Shown here: positions 17,089 to 26,801 of the stretch, in pieces
How positions within the stretch are numbered: position 1 is the first letter of the stretch
Layout of the letters: each line of letters begins with the position of its first letter
Origin: JBBSUQ01 sp964389755
GTDB lineage: Bacteria; Bacteroidota; Bacteroidia; Flavobacteriales_D; Crocinitomicaceae
Direction: 5' to 3'
Assembly: GCA_964389755.1 (NCBI GenBank)
Contig: CAYMEW010000007.1
Location: 48,015 to 112,014, forward strand
Length of the DNA stretch: 64,000 nt
Made by a program: the position numbers and the translations under genes
Notes under the pieces: model-generated
What the model saw: the letters and a program-made list of their open reading frames with translations, nothing else
Told to the model about the DNA's origin: nothing
The model's database searches: none

Positions 17089-18141
17089 TTATTCCTCCTC
17101 GAGGTACTTTTTCATTCCGGGCGAAACGAAATGGTCAAACCCACCGTTAGAACCCGCCGTGATCAGGTAGATATCCAGGTTCAGTTTCGGGTGCTCCACG
17201 ATGAAGGCTTTTGTCTTTTCCGTACCCCAAACCATAAACACGGTCGCGAAGGCATCCGCCGTGGCAGCATCGTCGGCAACTACTGTGGCACTAAGCAGGT
17301 TATGAGTTACCGGGCGTCCGTTCGAAGGATCAATCGTATGCGAATACTTTTTGCCGTCTACCGTATAGAATTTCCGGTAATTACCACTTGTGGCGACCGC
17401 TTTGTCTGAAATGTACATCACGTTATCGATCTGCCGTTCATTCCCGGGACGGTTCTCTTCGGAGGGCGTATCTATCGCAATGCTCCATGCTTTACCATCC
17501 GGATTTTTACCGCGTACGCGCAGTTCACCTCCGATCTCGACATAAAAGTCCGTCTGACCTTTCTTTTCGAGGAATTCCACAAGCACGTCTACGGACAACC
17601 CCTGTGCAATTGCGTTGAAATCGAAGCGTACACGTGGGTCTTTTTTAAGGATCGCGACGGATTTGTTCTCAAAATGAATCCTGAAAAGTTCGCCTTCGGC
17701 AAAGGAAACAAACCGGAGAATGCTGTCTATTTTATCAGGTGCCGGAGGTGTTTCCATATTATTAAAAAAACCGTAGGCCTCGATGAGCGGAAATACCGTG
17801 GGATCAAAAGAACCGTTCGACAGTGCGAATATTTCTTTGCTTTTCTCAAAACAACGCTGAAAATATCCGCTTTCGTCTTCGATGTGCAGGGAATCCACGC
17901 ATTGATTGATCGCCGTGATGACCGATGTTTCGATGTAAGTAGATAAGGAATGATCGAAAGCCTTCAGAACACGGTCGATGTCCGCTTTTGAAAAGCGAAC
18001 CTCTTCGTCGGAAACAATGATCCGGTAGGTCGTTCCCTGCGTTTCACCGCTGATAACCGTTCCCTGTGTTTTACCGGCCTGGCAGGCACAGAACAATACG
18101 AGAAGTAAACAGGAATTAATAATTGCGAACCAGGGACGCAT
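17089..18141 (-). CDS. apbE: FAD:protein FMN transferase ApbE (lipoprotein)
   Basis: About 350 residues. ApbE covalently attaches FMN to Thr/Ser residues of membrane flavoproteins such as Na+-NQR and RNF subunits. The start chosen is MRPWFAIINSCLLLVLFCAC, a lipoprotein signal with lipobox LFCAC; an upstream in-frame ATG would put 31 extra residues before it. Family blocks visible are GTTYRIIV, FDFNAIAQGLSVDVLVEFL, FYVEIGGELRVRG, SHTIDPSNGRPV and the metal-binding DAATADAFATVFMV. The gene start lies inside the 3' end of the giant TPR gene (26 base overlap), implying co-transcription. No flavoprotein target is encoded nearby. Confidence 0.93.
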   Translation of the reverse strand: MRPWFAIINSCLLLVLFCACQAGKTQGTVISGETQGTTYRIIVSDEEVRFSKADIDRVLKAFDHSLSTYIETSVITAINQCVDSLHIEDESGYFQRCFEKSKEIFALSNGSFDPTVFPLIEAYGFFNNMETPPAPDKIDSILRFVSFAEGELFRIHFENKSVAILKKDPRVRFDFNAIAQGLSVDVLVEFLEKKGQTDFYVEIGGELRVRGKNPDGKAWSIAIDTPSEENRPGNERQIDNVMYISDKAVATSGNYRKFYTVDGKKYSHTIDPSNGRPVTHNLLSATVVADDAATADAFATVFMVWGTEKTKAFIVEHPKLNLDIYLITAGSNGGFDHFVSPGMKKYLEEE

Positions 18142-21100
18142 CCTGCGTTTCCCGAACCCACTGGTATTCTGTAATTGCATTTCCATTTTTTGAATAAGTT
18201 GTGGCATTTGACAGCTGCGTGCGGACGTATACATCTCCGTGACCGTCTTTTACCACTACACGACGTGTGACGATTGCTTTCAGAATACCGTTATCGTCAT
18301 TTTGTACAAAGGTTTCCTGCGAAACTCCTTCGGGATATTCTTCACCCAGTGAGTTTTTAACACGGGCCTTCGCTTCCGGCTTACTATTTCGATCCACATT
18401 ATTGATCGCCTGCTGATTATTCAGCTGATCGTCCTTTTTGGCTTTCGCAGCGGCTTCATTCTTTTCACGCATCGCCTTTTCGTTTTCCGAGAGAGACTCC
18501 CGCAGGCTGTTTTGACGATCGATCAGGTTACTTTCATCCGCCGCTTCTTTTTTCTTGGTATCATCAATCGTTTGCTGCGAGGAGAGCACACCCTGGTGCG
18601 CTTTTTCACTGCGCGCTTTGTTTTGGTCGGCTTCCGCCTGAGTCAGATCGCGAATAGCCGTGGATGACGCATTTGTTTTCGCCTCCGGGTAAGCCGCCTC
18701 TGATTCAGCCAGTGTTTTTTTCTGCTCAATTTCTTCGCGATTAGCGAGGTATTTGCGCATGTTTTTATCGTAGTTCTGCTGTTCTTCGGATTCCAGTGCC
18801 TTCGCATTCTCATCCAGCTCACCATTCGTTCGCATGCGCCGTTCGAGATAATCCAGGTTCTCTGCCGATCCGGCGTTCTCAATGCGCGCAAATTCCTGGT
18901 CTGCTTCCCGGGCAAGTCCCTCTTTGGCTGTTCTTGCGTTTGCTTCCGACTGTGCACGTTCGTATTCGGCTTTATGGATTTCCGTACTGGTTGCCACCGG
19001 AACCGTGTACCCGTTCTCGTTCTTCGAATTGAGTTCACTTTCGGTTTGCAGGATCACATCGCGGTTTTGCTGCGCATTATCATATTGCCGGTCAGATGCA
19101 TTCCGATCGCCCGCAGCCTTTTGTTGTTCTTCCTCCCGGATTTTGCGGGCGGACTCTTCGCGCGAAGCGAGGTCATCGTTATTTACCTCGACCTGCTGAA
19201 CGACATTATTGATCTTTTCTTTCGACTGTAATGAATTGTCCCTGAACTGTAAATTCTTTTCGCGTTCTGCCTGTTGTTGTGTTTGTTGCTCACGATCCAC
19301 CTTTTCGGCATTGGTCATGTAGCGATCATCCGCATTTTTACCACGCTCATCATCCACCTCGCGGTTAACGACCGTTAGTTTTTCATTGGTATTGAGCGTT
19401 TGTGTGTTCTTGTAAACCGCATTCTGACGTTCAGCTTCCTGTCGCTCGCGCTCATTCTGCTCGAGTTTGCTCGTATTCTTTTGCTGATCGATCGCACTTT
19501 GCCGTTCCTTTTCCGAAACGTCCGAAAGTACCTGTTCAATTTCCTGTGTGGTTTCCACACTCTGCTGATACTTTTGACGGGAACGGTCGTTTTCTTCTTC
19601 TTTGATCTCGTTCTGTGCGTTCTGAACTTTTTGCTTTTCCGCGTTCTTACGCATCAGTTCCGCTTCCGCCAACAGGGCACCACCGTCGTGAATGGAATTT
19701 TCAACCGGGATACCGAGTGGCTTGAGTTTCTCGTTTTCAACAAATGCCGGGTCCTGGATCGCTTTGATCTTTTCGAGCTGACTTTTCGGATACGGATCGC
19801 TATTTCGCACGTTGAGCGCACGTTGGTAGTAGGACGTCGCTTTTTCGTAATCTGCGGCCGCAAAAGCTTCATCCGCCACGCGAATGATCTTGTTGTATTC
19901 TTCATCCAGGCGCAGTTTCGTATCGTACTTATCGCGTTCGATCGACTCATCACGCCGTTGTGCCGCATACCCGTTTGAAGGGTCTTTCGCGAGTACTTTT
20001 TCGTATGCCGACTTGGCCTGAAGCCATTGTTGATTCTCGAACATGACGTCGGCCTCAGCGATCAGTTTTTGAATCTCTTTTTCTTTCTGGGCATCTTTCT
20101 TTGCCGCATTGGCAAGGTTGTCAAGTATCTGCTGAATTTCTGAAATCCGGTCGTTGACCTCCTTATTTTCCGGTTTGAGCGAATGCGCATTTTTGTATGC
20201 TACAAGGGCGGGAGTGTATTCTTTCGAATCATAAGCATCTTTTCCCTTCTTCACGTACTCGGCAAACATCTTTTCTTTGTCGGCATCTTCCTTCTGCGTC
20301 GCCATTTTTGACTGAATCGCATCGATGCGCACCTGAGGTTCGCTGGCTGCTGGTTTCAGTAATTTCGCCGCTTCATAGGCCGCAATGGCCGCTTCGAAGT
20401 CTGATTTTTGCTCCAGATCAGCCGCCTGCTTCATCTTCGCTGTGTATTCCTTTTCCTGTGCCTGCAATCGGCTAATTTCCTCGCGCATTTTAGCCGGGCG
20501 CGGGTCTTCGGGGCGCAACTGTTCAGCGCGTCCGAGCAGTTCGGTTGCTTTCGCATAATCTTTTTCATCGATGCGCTGACGTGCTGCCGTAATAATCTTT
20601 TCGTACTGTGCATCTTTTTCAAGCGTGTTTTGCGCTGCGATCAGTTCTTCCGCCTGCTTTGCACGGGTTACCGGCAGGGATTCATCCGGTTTTACGGAAA
20701 GCGCCCGGTTATACTCTTCGATTGCCTTGAGGTAATTTTTATCAGCCATGTACTTGTCTCCGGCCTGCATGGCGGCTTCGTATTTGGCATCGGTTTCCTG
20801 CTGTCCTGCAAGTTGATTTAACTGCTGTGTGAGTTCGCTAACTTTGTCCTTCGGAAGTTGCTCCGACGGCTTGATCCTGCCGGCTTCCTGGTAAGCTGCA
20901 ATGGCTGCTTCCAGGTTCTTAGCGGATTCGAGCGAACTTGCCTTCGTCAGTGCGTTTTGATAGGCTTCCTCTTTTTGTTTTTGTGAATCCTGCTCCGCCA
21001 CAAGGGCGTCAATCTCCTTAATTTTAGCCTTCACCGCACTATCATCTTTGATGGAAAGTGCTTCGTTGAGTTTCTGTTTTGCTTCGTTGTATTTTTGCGC

Positions 21101-23650
21101 TTCCGCCAGGGCAAAACCATCCTTTTTCAGTTCGGCAAACAGCGCTTCTTTTTCCGCGGAAGATTTCTGAGCGGCGAGTTGCTTGTTGACTTCTGCGAGT
21201 TTTTCCGTTGCCACGTCATTTTTGGCATCGATCGACAGTACCTCCTCAAATTTGGTTTTAGCGGTAACAAGGTCTTTGCCGTTCATGGCCCTGGTACCGT
21301 CGGTAAGCAGTTTTTCAATTTGTGCCTGTTGTTCGGAAGCTGCTTTTTGCTCCGCGATCAACGCGTCGATCTCCGCGATTTTTTCATCCGGTAAGGTCTG
21401 CTCCGGATCTGTTTTTTTCGCTTCCTGGTATTTGGCACGTGCCTCCTGCAATTTTTTATTTTCCAGCAGTTGCGCGGCTTCCTGGATCGTTGCAAGGTAT
21501 TTTTCCGCTTTTTGCTGCGCCTCTTTGTGGGCTGCATTTTTAGCAATAAGTGCGTCTATCTCACTGATCTTTTCAGCGGGAAGTGTTTGCGCGGGATCCA
21601 CCTTCTGCGCTTCGGTAAATTTCGCCTTGGCCTCGGTTAGTTTTGAAGTCGACATAAGAGCAAGTCCTTCTTCCACCAGCGCCTGGTATTTTTCTGCTTT
21701 TTCTTTGTCCGCCTTATTTTCAGCTATGAGTGCATCGATCTCTTTGATCTTTGTATCCGGGAGCGTTTGAGAGGGGTCGGCTTTTTTGGCCTCTCCGTAT
21801 TTTGAACGTGCCAGAACGAGGTCGTTTGCCGAAAAAGCTGCCTGTGCTTCATCGATGAGTTTATCGTATGCCGCTTTTTTGTCGGCAGCGAGTTTTTCCT
21901 TTTCAAGTTTCCCGTCGATTTCCGCGATCTTGTCCTTTGGAAGTTGTTGTGTTTCGTCAACAGACAGTGCTTCCGTGTATTTGGCACGGGCACCGGCCAG
22001 ATCGTTTTGTTTTAACAGTGCGGCAGCTTCCGCGATAAGCGCGTCATATTGCTCTTTTTGCTCGGCGAGGGCCGCTTTATCACCGATCTTTTTCAGGACG
22101 GCATCCAGCTTCGTTTTAACCGCCGGATCCTGTTTGATGGCCAGGGCTCCTTCGTATTTCGTCTTTGCTTCATCGAGTTTACTGGCCTTATCCGCGGCAT
22201 CACCTTCAGAAACCAGTTTTGTAAATGCGGCATCCTGCGCGGCCTTTTCCTGCTGTTCGGCGATTTTAGTATCGATCTCCGCAAGTCGGCTTTTCGCTGT
22301 GGCATTTTCAGCTTCGAGCGTCAGTACCCCGGTATAATTCTTTTTCGCTTCTTCGTACCTGGCTGCTTTAAAGTTTTCGTCTCCCTGTTTCAGTAATGCC
22401 TCCAGTTTCGCGGCTTTTTCCAGTTCGGCTTCCTGCTCAGCGAGTTTTTTGTCAATCATTTTGATCCGTTCTGCCGGATATGTTGCCGCACTTTCATAAG
22501 TCAGCGCTTCCTGGTATTTCTTTTTGGCATCGGCGAATTTGTCCTGATCAAAAAGCGCGTCTCCCGCCGCGACGGCATCTTCGTATTTCTGCTTTTTAGC
22601 GGCCTCATCTTCCTGAGCTTTCATCAACTGACCGATCTTCGTCAACTGATCTTTAGGATACTGTTCGGAAGGAATGAGTTTGGACGCTGCGAGATACTGA
22701 TCTTGCGCGGCTTTATAGCTTTTCTGATTGAAAAACATATCCGCAGACTTGATCGCTTCTTCGTAGGCCTTTTTATTTTCGATCTTCTGCTGTTCCGCTT
22801 TGATCAACGCGATCTGGTCTTTTGGATACTGCTCACTCTTTTTTGTAAGTGCTTCTTCGTATTTGGACTGGGCTTCGGCGTATTTTTTCTGCTTAAACAG
22901 GTTGTCGGCGGCCGTTATGAGGTTATTATATTCCGCGTCGGCCTGTTCATTGAGCAATTCTTCTTTACGCTGTTCCTGGATTAGCGCATCAAGTGCCAAA
23001 ATCTGCTCCGAGGGATACTTTTCCATCGGTTTGTAGCTCACCGCTTCTTCATACTTTGCCAGTGCGGCTTTATATTCTTTGGCAGCCATTTTGGCATCCG
23101 CTTCTTTCAGGGCTGCATTGTACTTCAGATCATTTTCCTTCTCTTTTTTTTCCGCCTGGGCGATCATGTCATCGATCTTCGTACGCATGGCGTTAGCCTG
23201 CTCTTTATCGTATGTGACGCTCATTTGCTTCGGATCGTAGAAGAATTTCGCAACGGGTTCGTTATCGAGAAAGGAAAAATCGATGTTCGGACGTTGTGCA
23301 AAAAGCCCGACGCTCGCATCCACCGGAAGTACATTCCCGGGCGGCAGGTCTTCGGGATTAATCCCTTTTGTACTGTATTCGATACGCTTGGAGACCATTC
23401 CGGATTTGGTAAACACCACGTAAAAAACGGATCCGGCCGGCACATCGGCTTTCAGGGAATATTTTCCGTTGGAAGCACTCGTCGTGGAAGCCAGTTCACT
23501 CCCGTTGAGCACAATGGCAACTTTGGCACCGGACTCTTTCTTGCCGACATCATCATTACTGACCACTCCCCGCACATCGAGCGACAATTTATTTTGCGCC
23601 ACCACCGGAAGTACAAAGAAAAACAAGAAGAACGCGATACAGTATTTCAT
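18116..23650 (-). CDS. Giant exported TPR-repeat and coiled-coil protein
   Basis: 1844 residues. A signal peptide (MKYCIAFFLFFFVLPVVAQ) precedes a carboxypeptidase-regulatory-like beta domain (about 22-95). About 19 degenerate TPR-like repeats of 55-66 residues follow (about 179-1296). The consensus is an Ala-rich helix, then KxYxxAxxxYxxAL, then LPxxKIxEIDALI. The last part (about 1300-1760) is highly charged, rich in Gln, Glu, Asn and Lys, and probably coiled coil. A short beta-type domain ends the protein (SLGEEYPEGVSQETFVQ to VRETQDASLVRNY). I saw no membrane anchor after the signal peptide and no obvious type IX secretion C-terminal signal. A scaffold in the periplasm or on the cell surface is inferred; the function is unknown. 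It forms an operon with apbE. Confidence 0.9.
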   Translation of the reverse strand: MKYCIAFFLFFFVLPVVAQNKLSLDVRGVVSNDDVGKKESGAKVAIVLNGSELASTTSASNGKYSLKADVPAGSVFYVVFTKSGMVSKRIEYSTKGINPEDLPPGNVLPVDASVGLFAQRPNIDFSFLDNEPVAKFFYDPKQMSVTYDKEQANAMRTKIDDMIAQAEKKEKENDLKYNAALKEADAKMAAKEYKAALAKYEEAVSYKPMEKYPSEQILALDALIQEQRKEELLNEQADAEYNNLITAADNLFKQKKYAEAQSKYEEALTKKSEQYPKDQIALIKAEQQKIENKKAYEEAIKSADMFFNQKSYKAAQDQYLAASKLIPSEQYPKDQLTKIGQLMKAQEDEAAKKQKYEDAVAAGDALFDQDKFADAKKKYQEALTYESAATYPAERIKMIDKKLAEQEAELEKAAKLEALLKQGDENFKAARYEEAKKNYTGVLTLEAENATAKSRLAEIDTKIAEQQEKAAQDAAFTKLVSEGDAADKASKLDEAKTKYEGALAIKQDPAVKTKLDAVLKKIGDKAALAEQKEQYDALIAEAAALLKQNDLAGARAKYTEALSVDETQQLPKDKIAEIDGKLEKEKLAADKKAAYDKLIDEAQAAFSANDLVLARSKYGEAKKADPSQTLPDTKIKEIDALIAENKADKEKAEKYQALVEEGLALMSTSKLTEAKAKFTEAQKVDPAQTLPAEKISEIDALIAKNAAHKEAQQKAEKYLATIQEAAQLLENKKLQEARAKYQEAKKTDPEQTLPDEKIAEIDALIAEQKAASEQQAQIEKLLTDGTRAMNGKDLVTAKTKFEEVLSIDAKNDVATEKLAEVNKQLAAQKSSAEKEALFAELKKDGFALAEAQKYNEAKQKLNEALSIKDDSAVKAKIKEIDALVAEQDSQKQKEEAYQNALTKASSLESAKNLEAAIAAYQEAGRIKPSEQLPKDKVSELTQQLNQLAGQQETDAKYEAAMQAGDKYMADKNYLKAIEEYNRALSVKPDESLPVTRAKQAEELIAAQNTLEKDAQYEKIITAARQRIDEKDYAKATELLGRAEQLRPEDPRPAKMREEISRLQAQEKEYTAKMKQAADLEQKSDFEAAIAAYEAAKLLKPAASEPQVRIDAIQSKMATQKEDADKEKMFAEYVKKGKDAYDSKEYTPALVAYKNAHSLKPENKEVNDRISEIQQILDNLANAAKKDAQKEKEIQKLIAEADVMFENQQWLQAKSAYEKVLAKDPSNGYAAQRRDESIERDKYDTKLRLDEEYNKIIRVADEAFAAADYEKATSYYQRALNVRNSDPYPKSQLEKIKAIQDPAFVENEKLKPLGIPVENSIHDGGALLAEAELMRKNAEKQKVQNAQNEIKEEENDRSRQKYQQSVETTQEIEQVLSDVSEKERQSAIDQQKNTSKLEQNERERQEAERQNAVYKNTQTLNTNEKLTVVNREVDDERGKNADDRYMTNAEKVDREQQTQQQAEREKNLQFRDNSLQSKEKINNVVQQVEVNNDDLASREESARKIREEEQQKAAGDRNASDRQYDNAQQNRDVILQTESELNSKNENGYTVPVATSTEIHKAEYERAQSEANARTAKEGLAREADQEFARIENAGSAENLDYLERRMRTNGELDENAKALESEEQQNYDKNMRKYLANREEIEQKKTLAESEAAYPEAKTNASSTAIRDLTQAEADQNKARSEKAHQGVLSSQQTIDDTKKKEAADESNLIDRQNSLRESLSENEKAMREKNEAAAKAKKDDQLNNQQAINNVDRNSKPEAKARVKNSLGEEYPEGVSQETFVQNDDNGILKAIVTRRVVVKDGHGDVYVRTQLSNATTYSKNGNAITEYQWVRETQDASLVRNY
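19763..23116 (-). repeat. About 19 in-frame TPR-like repeat units within the giant protein gene
   Basis: The encoded repeats average about 59 residues, with most helices ending in Pro-x-x-(K/R)-(I/L)-x-x-I. Units 8, 9 and 10 (around residues 590-790) are the most alike, each with a DPxQTLPxxKIxEIDALI stretch. This points to recent duplication, while the first and last units are more diverged. Confidence 0.8.
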
Positions 23651-23751
23651 CCCATATATTTAAACGCCAATCTGTACAGCTTGTTACAGAAAAGGTTTAA
23701 TTTTGATTAAACGTAGACAAATATCGCGAAAATCCCCGAATATTAAAGCTT

Positions 23752-24900
23752 ATGAAATATCTTCATACCGATCAGCTGAGTTACTGGGAACTGGATCGTT
23801 ATTTCAGTAATACGGAACTGGTGATCGTGGGCGCAGGCATTGTCGGGTACAGCTGTGCACTGGCATACAGGCGCGCTTTTCCAAATGCACGAATCACGGT
23901 ACTGGAACGCGGCTACCTTCCTTCGGGTGCAAGCACGAAAAATGCAGGATTTGCCTGTTTCGGGAGCGTTTCCGAATTACTTGACGACCTGGATCAGCAT
24001 GATGAAGAAACCGTCTTTTCCACGGTCGAAATGCGCTGGAAAGGCCTTTTAGAGCTTCGTAAGCTCATCGGAGATCAAAACCTCGATTTTTTTCGACACG
24101 GGTCTTGGGACCTGTTCAGCAATAAACAGTCGGAAATCTTTCAGCGCGGACACGATGCCCTGCCGGAACTGAATCGCCGTTTGCAGGAAATCACGGGTGA
24201 ACCGGCTATTTACTGTGTGGATGACCGTGTGCAGGACGAATTCGGTTTTTCCGGCTGGGAGACGTCCTTTCTGAACACGCAGGAGGGTCAGCTGAACACG
24301 GGAAAGATGATGGAATCTTTTCATCAAAAAGTTGTGGAAGCCGGCATTCACGTACTTTTCGGAATCGAAGTTAACGGTTATGAAACGCTTAATGACTCCG
24401 TTGAAGTGCGCACGAACATCGGTGTTTTGCGCAGCCGTAAACTGGCCATTTGCACGAACGGCCTGAGCTCCGCATATTTTCCGGACATCGACGTGACCCC
24501 GGCCCGAGCGCAAGTACTGATTACAGAAAAAATTCCCGGTTTACGTGTTCGCGGAACCTTTCACTTCGATGCAGGATTCTATTACTTTCGCAATATTGAC
24601 GGCCGCGTTCTTTTCGGGGGCGGAAGAAACCTGGATGTGACCGGTGAAACGAGCACAGCAATGGAAACGACCCAACTCCTGATCGAAAACCTGGAAGGCA
24701 TCCTTCGGCGGCAGATCCTTCCGAACCAACCGGCCACGATCGCGCACCGTTGGGCGGGGATCATGGGAGTGGGACCCAGCAAAAAACCGATTGTCCGTCA
24801 ACTGTCGCCAAACGTGGCAATCGGCGTGCGACTGGGCGGCATGGGTGTTGCCATCGGGACACTGATCGGCCAGCAGGTTTCGGCGCTGCTCGAAAAGTAA
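23752..24900 (+). CDS. FAD-dependent oxidoreductase, D-amino acid oxidase/dehydrogenase superfamily
   Basis: 382 residues of the DAO superfamily. The FAD-binding Rossmann start is VIVGAGIVGYSCALAYRR (about 24-41) with the GxGxxG motif. The second FAD block is YLPSGASTKNAGFACFGS (about 61-78). The C-terminal GVRLGGMGVAIGTLIGQQV segment closes the FAD site. Related enzymes oxidise secondary or primary amines and amino acids, but the substrate is not readable here. The gene is divergent from the giant TPR gene and converges on argS with a 2-base gap, so it stands as its own transcription unit. No TAnnTTTG box is visible in the short upstream region. Confidence 0.88.
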   Translation: MKYLHTDQLSYWELDRYFSNTELVIVGAGIVGYSCALAYRRAFPNARITVLERGYLPSGASTKNAGFACFGSVSELLDDLDQHDEETVFSTVEMRWKGLLELRKLIGDQNLDFFRHGSWDLFSNKQSEIFQRGHDALPELNRRLQEITGEPAIYCVDDRVQDEFGFSGWETSFLNTQEGQLNTGKMMESFHQKVVEAGIHVLFGIEVNGYETLNDSVEVRTNIGVLRSRKLAICTNGLSSAYFPDIDVTPARAQVLITEKIPGLRVRGTFHFDAGFYYFRNIDGRVLFGGGRNLDVTGETSTAMETTQLLIENLEGILRRQILPNQPATIAHRWAGIMGVGPSKKPIVRQLSPNVAIGVRLGGMGVAIGTLIGQQVSALLEK

Positions 24901-24902
24901 TA

Positions 24903-26798
24903 CTACATCCGTTCGGGAACGGCAATTCCGAGTACGCGCATTCCGCGCAGGATGATATTTGCAACGTTTCGGCTGAGCACGAGGCGTATATTGCGTTTAT
25001 CCGTATCCTCTTCCTGGAGGATCATAACCGATTGATAGAACTGGTTGTACAGCTTCACAAGTTCGTACAGGTAATTCGCGATTACCGCCGGTGAAAACTG
25101 CTGTGCGGCCTCTCCGATAATCGCCGGGAATTCTTTCATCCACTTGATCAGTTCTGTTTCTGCGGGTTCGAGTTCCGGATCTTCAAAGGTACCTACTTCA
25201 CCTGCTTTGGCAAGCAGCGAACAGATACGGGCATGGGTATACTGGATGAAAGGTCCCGTATTCCCGGTAAGTTCGATCGATTCTTCCGGGTTGAACATCA
25301 TGCGTTTACGCGGGTCTACTTTCAGAAGGTAATATTTCAGTCCGCCAAGTCCGATCATATTGAAAAGCCCTTCTTTCTGGTCTTCGCTCATTCCCTCGAT
25401 GTGTCCGCGCTCCTTCGTCATTTCGGTCGCTTTGTCAACGACTTCGGCAATGAGGTCGTCGGCATCCACCACGGTTCCTTCGCGCGATTTCATCTTTCCG
25501 GTCGGCAGATCCACCATTCCGTAAGAAAGGTGATAGCAGTTGTCCGCCCATTCGAAGCCGAGTTTTTTGAGGATCAGGAAAAGTACTTTGAAATGATAGT
25601 CCTGCTCGTTACCAACCGTGTAAACCATCCCGGAGAGTTGCGGAAAGTCTTTAAAACGGTCGGCGGCCGTACCGATGTCCTGCGTCATGTAAACGGCAGT
25701 ACCATCGGAACGCAATACCAGCTTTTCATCGAGCCCGTCCTCTGTCAGGTCGATCCAGACTGAACCGTCCTTCTTTTTATAGAAAATTCCTTTCGCCAGC
25801 CCTTCCAGTACAAGGTCTTTCCCGAGCAGGTAGGTATCGGATTCGTAATAGAGTTTATCGAAATCGACGCCCATGGCCTTGTAAGTCTCGTCAAAACCGG
25901 CGTAGACCCAACCGTTCATCGTGGACCAAAGCAGGTAAGTCTGCGGATCGCGTGCTTCCCATTTCACCAGCATTTCTTTGGCATCGCGCAAAATTCCGGT
26001 TTCATTCTTCGCGAGGTCTTTGATCTTCGCATCGATCCCTTTTACGGCTTTTTCGTCCTTCCCTACTTTGGCTTCACACAGGCGTTTGAATTCTTCACGA
26101 ACGTGATCGGGCGTATCTGAAAAATCGGCGTTTTCCCATTTTTCGATGATCTCTTTTGCTTCCCGGTTAAAGTTCCGGTCGAACTCAACATAATATTTTC
26201 CGACCAGCTTATCGCCTTTCATACCGGTATTTGCCGGCGTTTCGCGTTCTCCTTTTTCATTTACGGGAGAAAAGCGTTCCCAGGCAAGCATGCTTTTACA
26301 GATATGAATACCGCGATCGTTGATCACCTGCGTTTTGATCACTTCATGTCCGTAAGCTTTGAGTATTTCGGATACGGAATAGCCGAGAAAATTATTGCGC
26401 AGGTGCCCGAGGTGTAGCGGTTTGTTGGTATTCGGAGAAGAATATTCCACCATGATCGCCGGTTTGGAATGCGGCGGTTCGTAGCCAAAATTTTCAGCCG
26501 AATCGATCTCACGGAGGGTATCGATCCATGAAGCCGCTTCCACGGAAAGGTTCAGGAAACCGTTCACCACATTAAAATCACTGAGTTCGGGCATTTTGTC
26601 AACCAGGAAACGGCCGATCCGCTCACCCGCCTCCTGCGGAGAGGTGCGCAACATCTTTACAAAGGGGAAAACGACCAGTGTGAGGTCTCCCTGAAAGTCT
26701 TTTCGTGTTTTCTGAATCTGAATTTGTGAGGCAGTGATTTCCTGTCCAAAAAGTGTGTTGCTGTTCTTCAGCAATATTTCCGTAATCTGATTTTCCAT
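24903..26798 (-). CDS. argS: Arginine--tRNA ligase
   Basis: 631-residue class I aminoacyl-tRNA synthetase charging tRNA-Arg. HIGH-type motif HLGH is at 129-132 in SSPNTNKPLHLGHLRNN. The KMSKS-equivalent is KMKSREGTVVDADDL, the form usual for ArgRS. The C-terminal DALR domain ends in LGIAVPERM as in most ArgRS. It starts 3 bases after the arginase gene, so both genes that consume arginine are in one transcript. Confidence 0.97.
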   Translation of the reverse strand: MENQITEILLKNSNTLFGQEITASQIQIQKTRKDFQGDLTLVVFPFVKMLRTSPQEAGERIGRFLVDKMPELSDFNVVNGFLNLSVEAASWIDTLREIDSAENFGYEPPHSKPAIMVEYSSPNTNKPLHLGHLRNNFLGYSVSEILKAYGHEVIKTQVINDRGIHICKSMLAWERFSPVNEKGERETPANTGMKGDKLVGKYYVEFDRNFNREAKEIIEKWENADFSDTPDHVREEFKRLCEAKVGKDEKAVKGIDAKIKDLAKNETGILRDAKEMLVKWEARDPQTYLLWSTMNGWVYAGFDETYKAMGVDFDKLYYESDTYLLGKDLVLEGLAKGIFYKKKDGSVWIDLTEDGLDEKLVLRSDGTAVYMTQDIGTAADRFKDFPQLSGMVYTVGNEQDYHFKVLFLILKKLGFEWADNCYHLSYGMVDLPTGKMKSREGTVVDADDLIAEVVDKATEMTKERGHIEGMSEDQKEGLFNMIGLGGLKYYLLKVDPRKRMMFNPEESIELTGNTGPFIQYTHARICSLLAKAGEVGTFEDPELEPAETELIKWMKEFPAIIGEAAQQFSPAVIANYLYELVKLYNQFYQSVMILQEEDTDKRNIRLVLSRNVANIILRGMRVLGIAVPERM

Positions 26799-26801
26799 TT
26801 G

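Noticed and set aside
18142..18234. Longer N-terminus for ApbE
   Set aside because: It would put 31 residues before a clean lipoprotein signal peptide and lies inside the giant gene.
18116..18300. Type IX secretion C-terminal signal on the giant TPR protein
   Set aside because: The C-terminus is a short beta-type segment but lacks the usual Lys-rich ending and the PNP(A/V)-type blocks of that signal.
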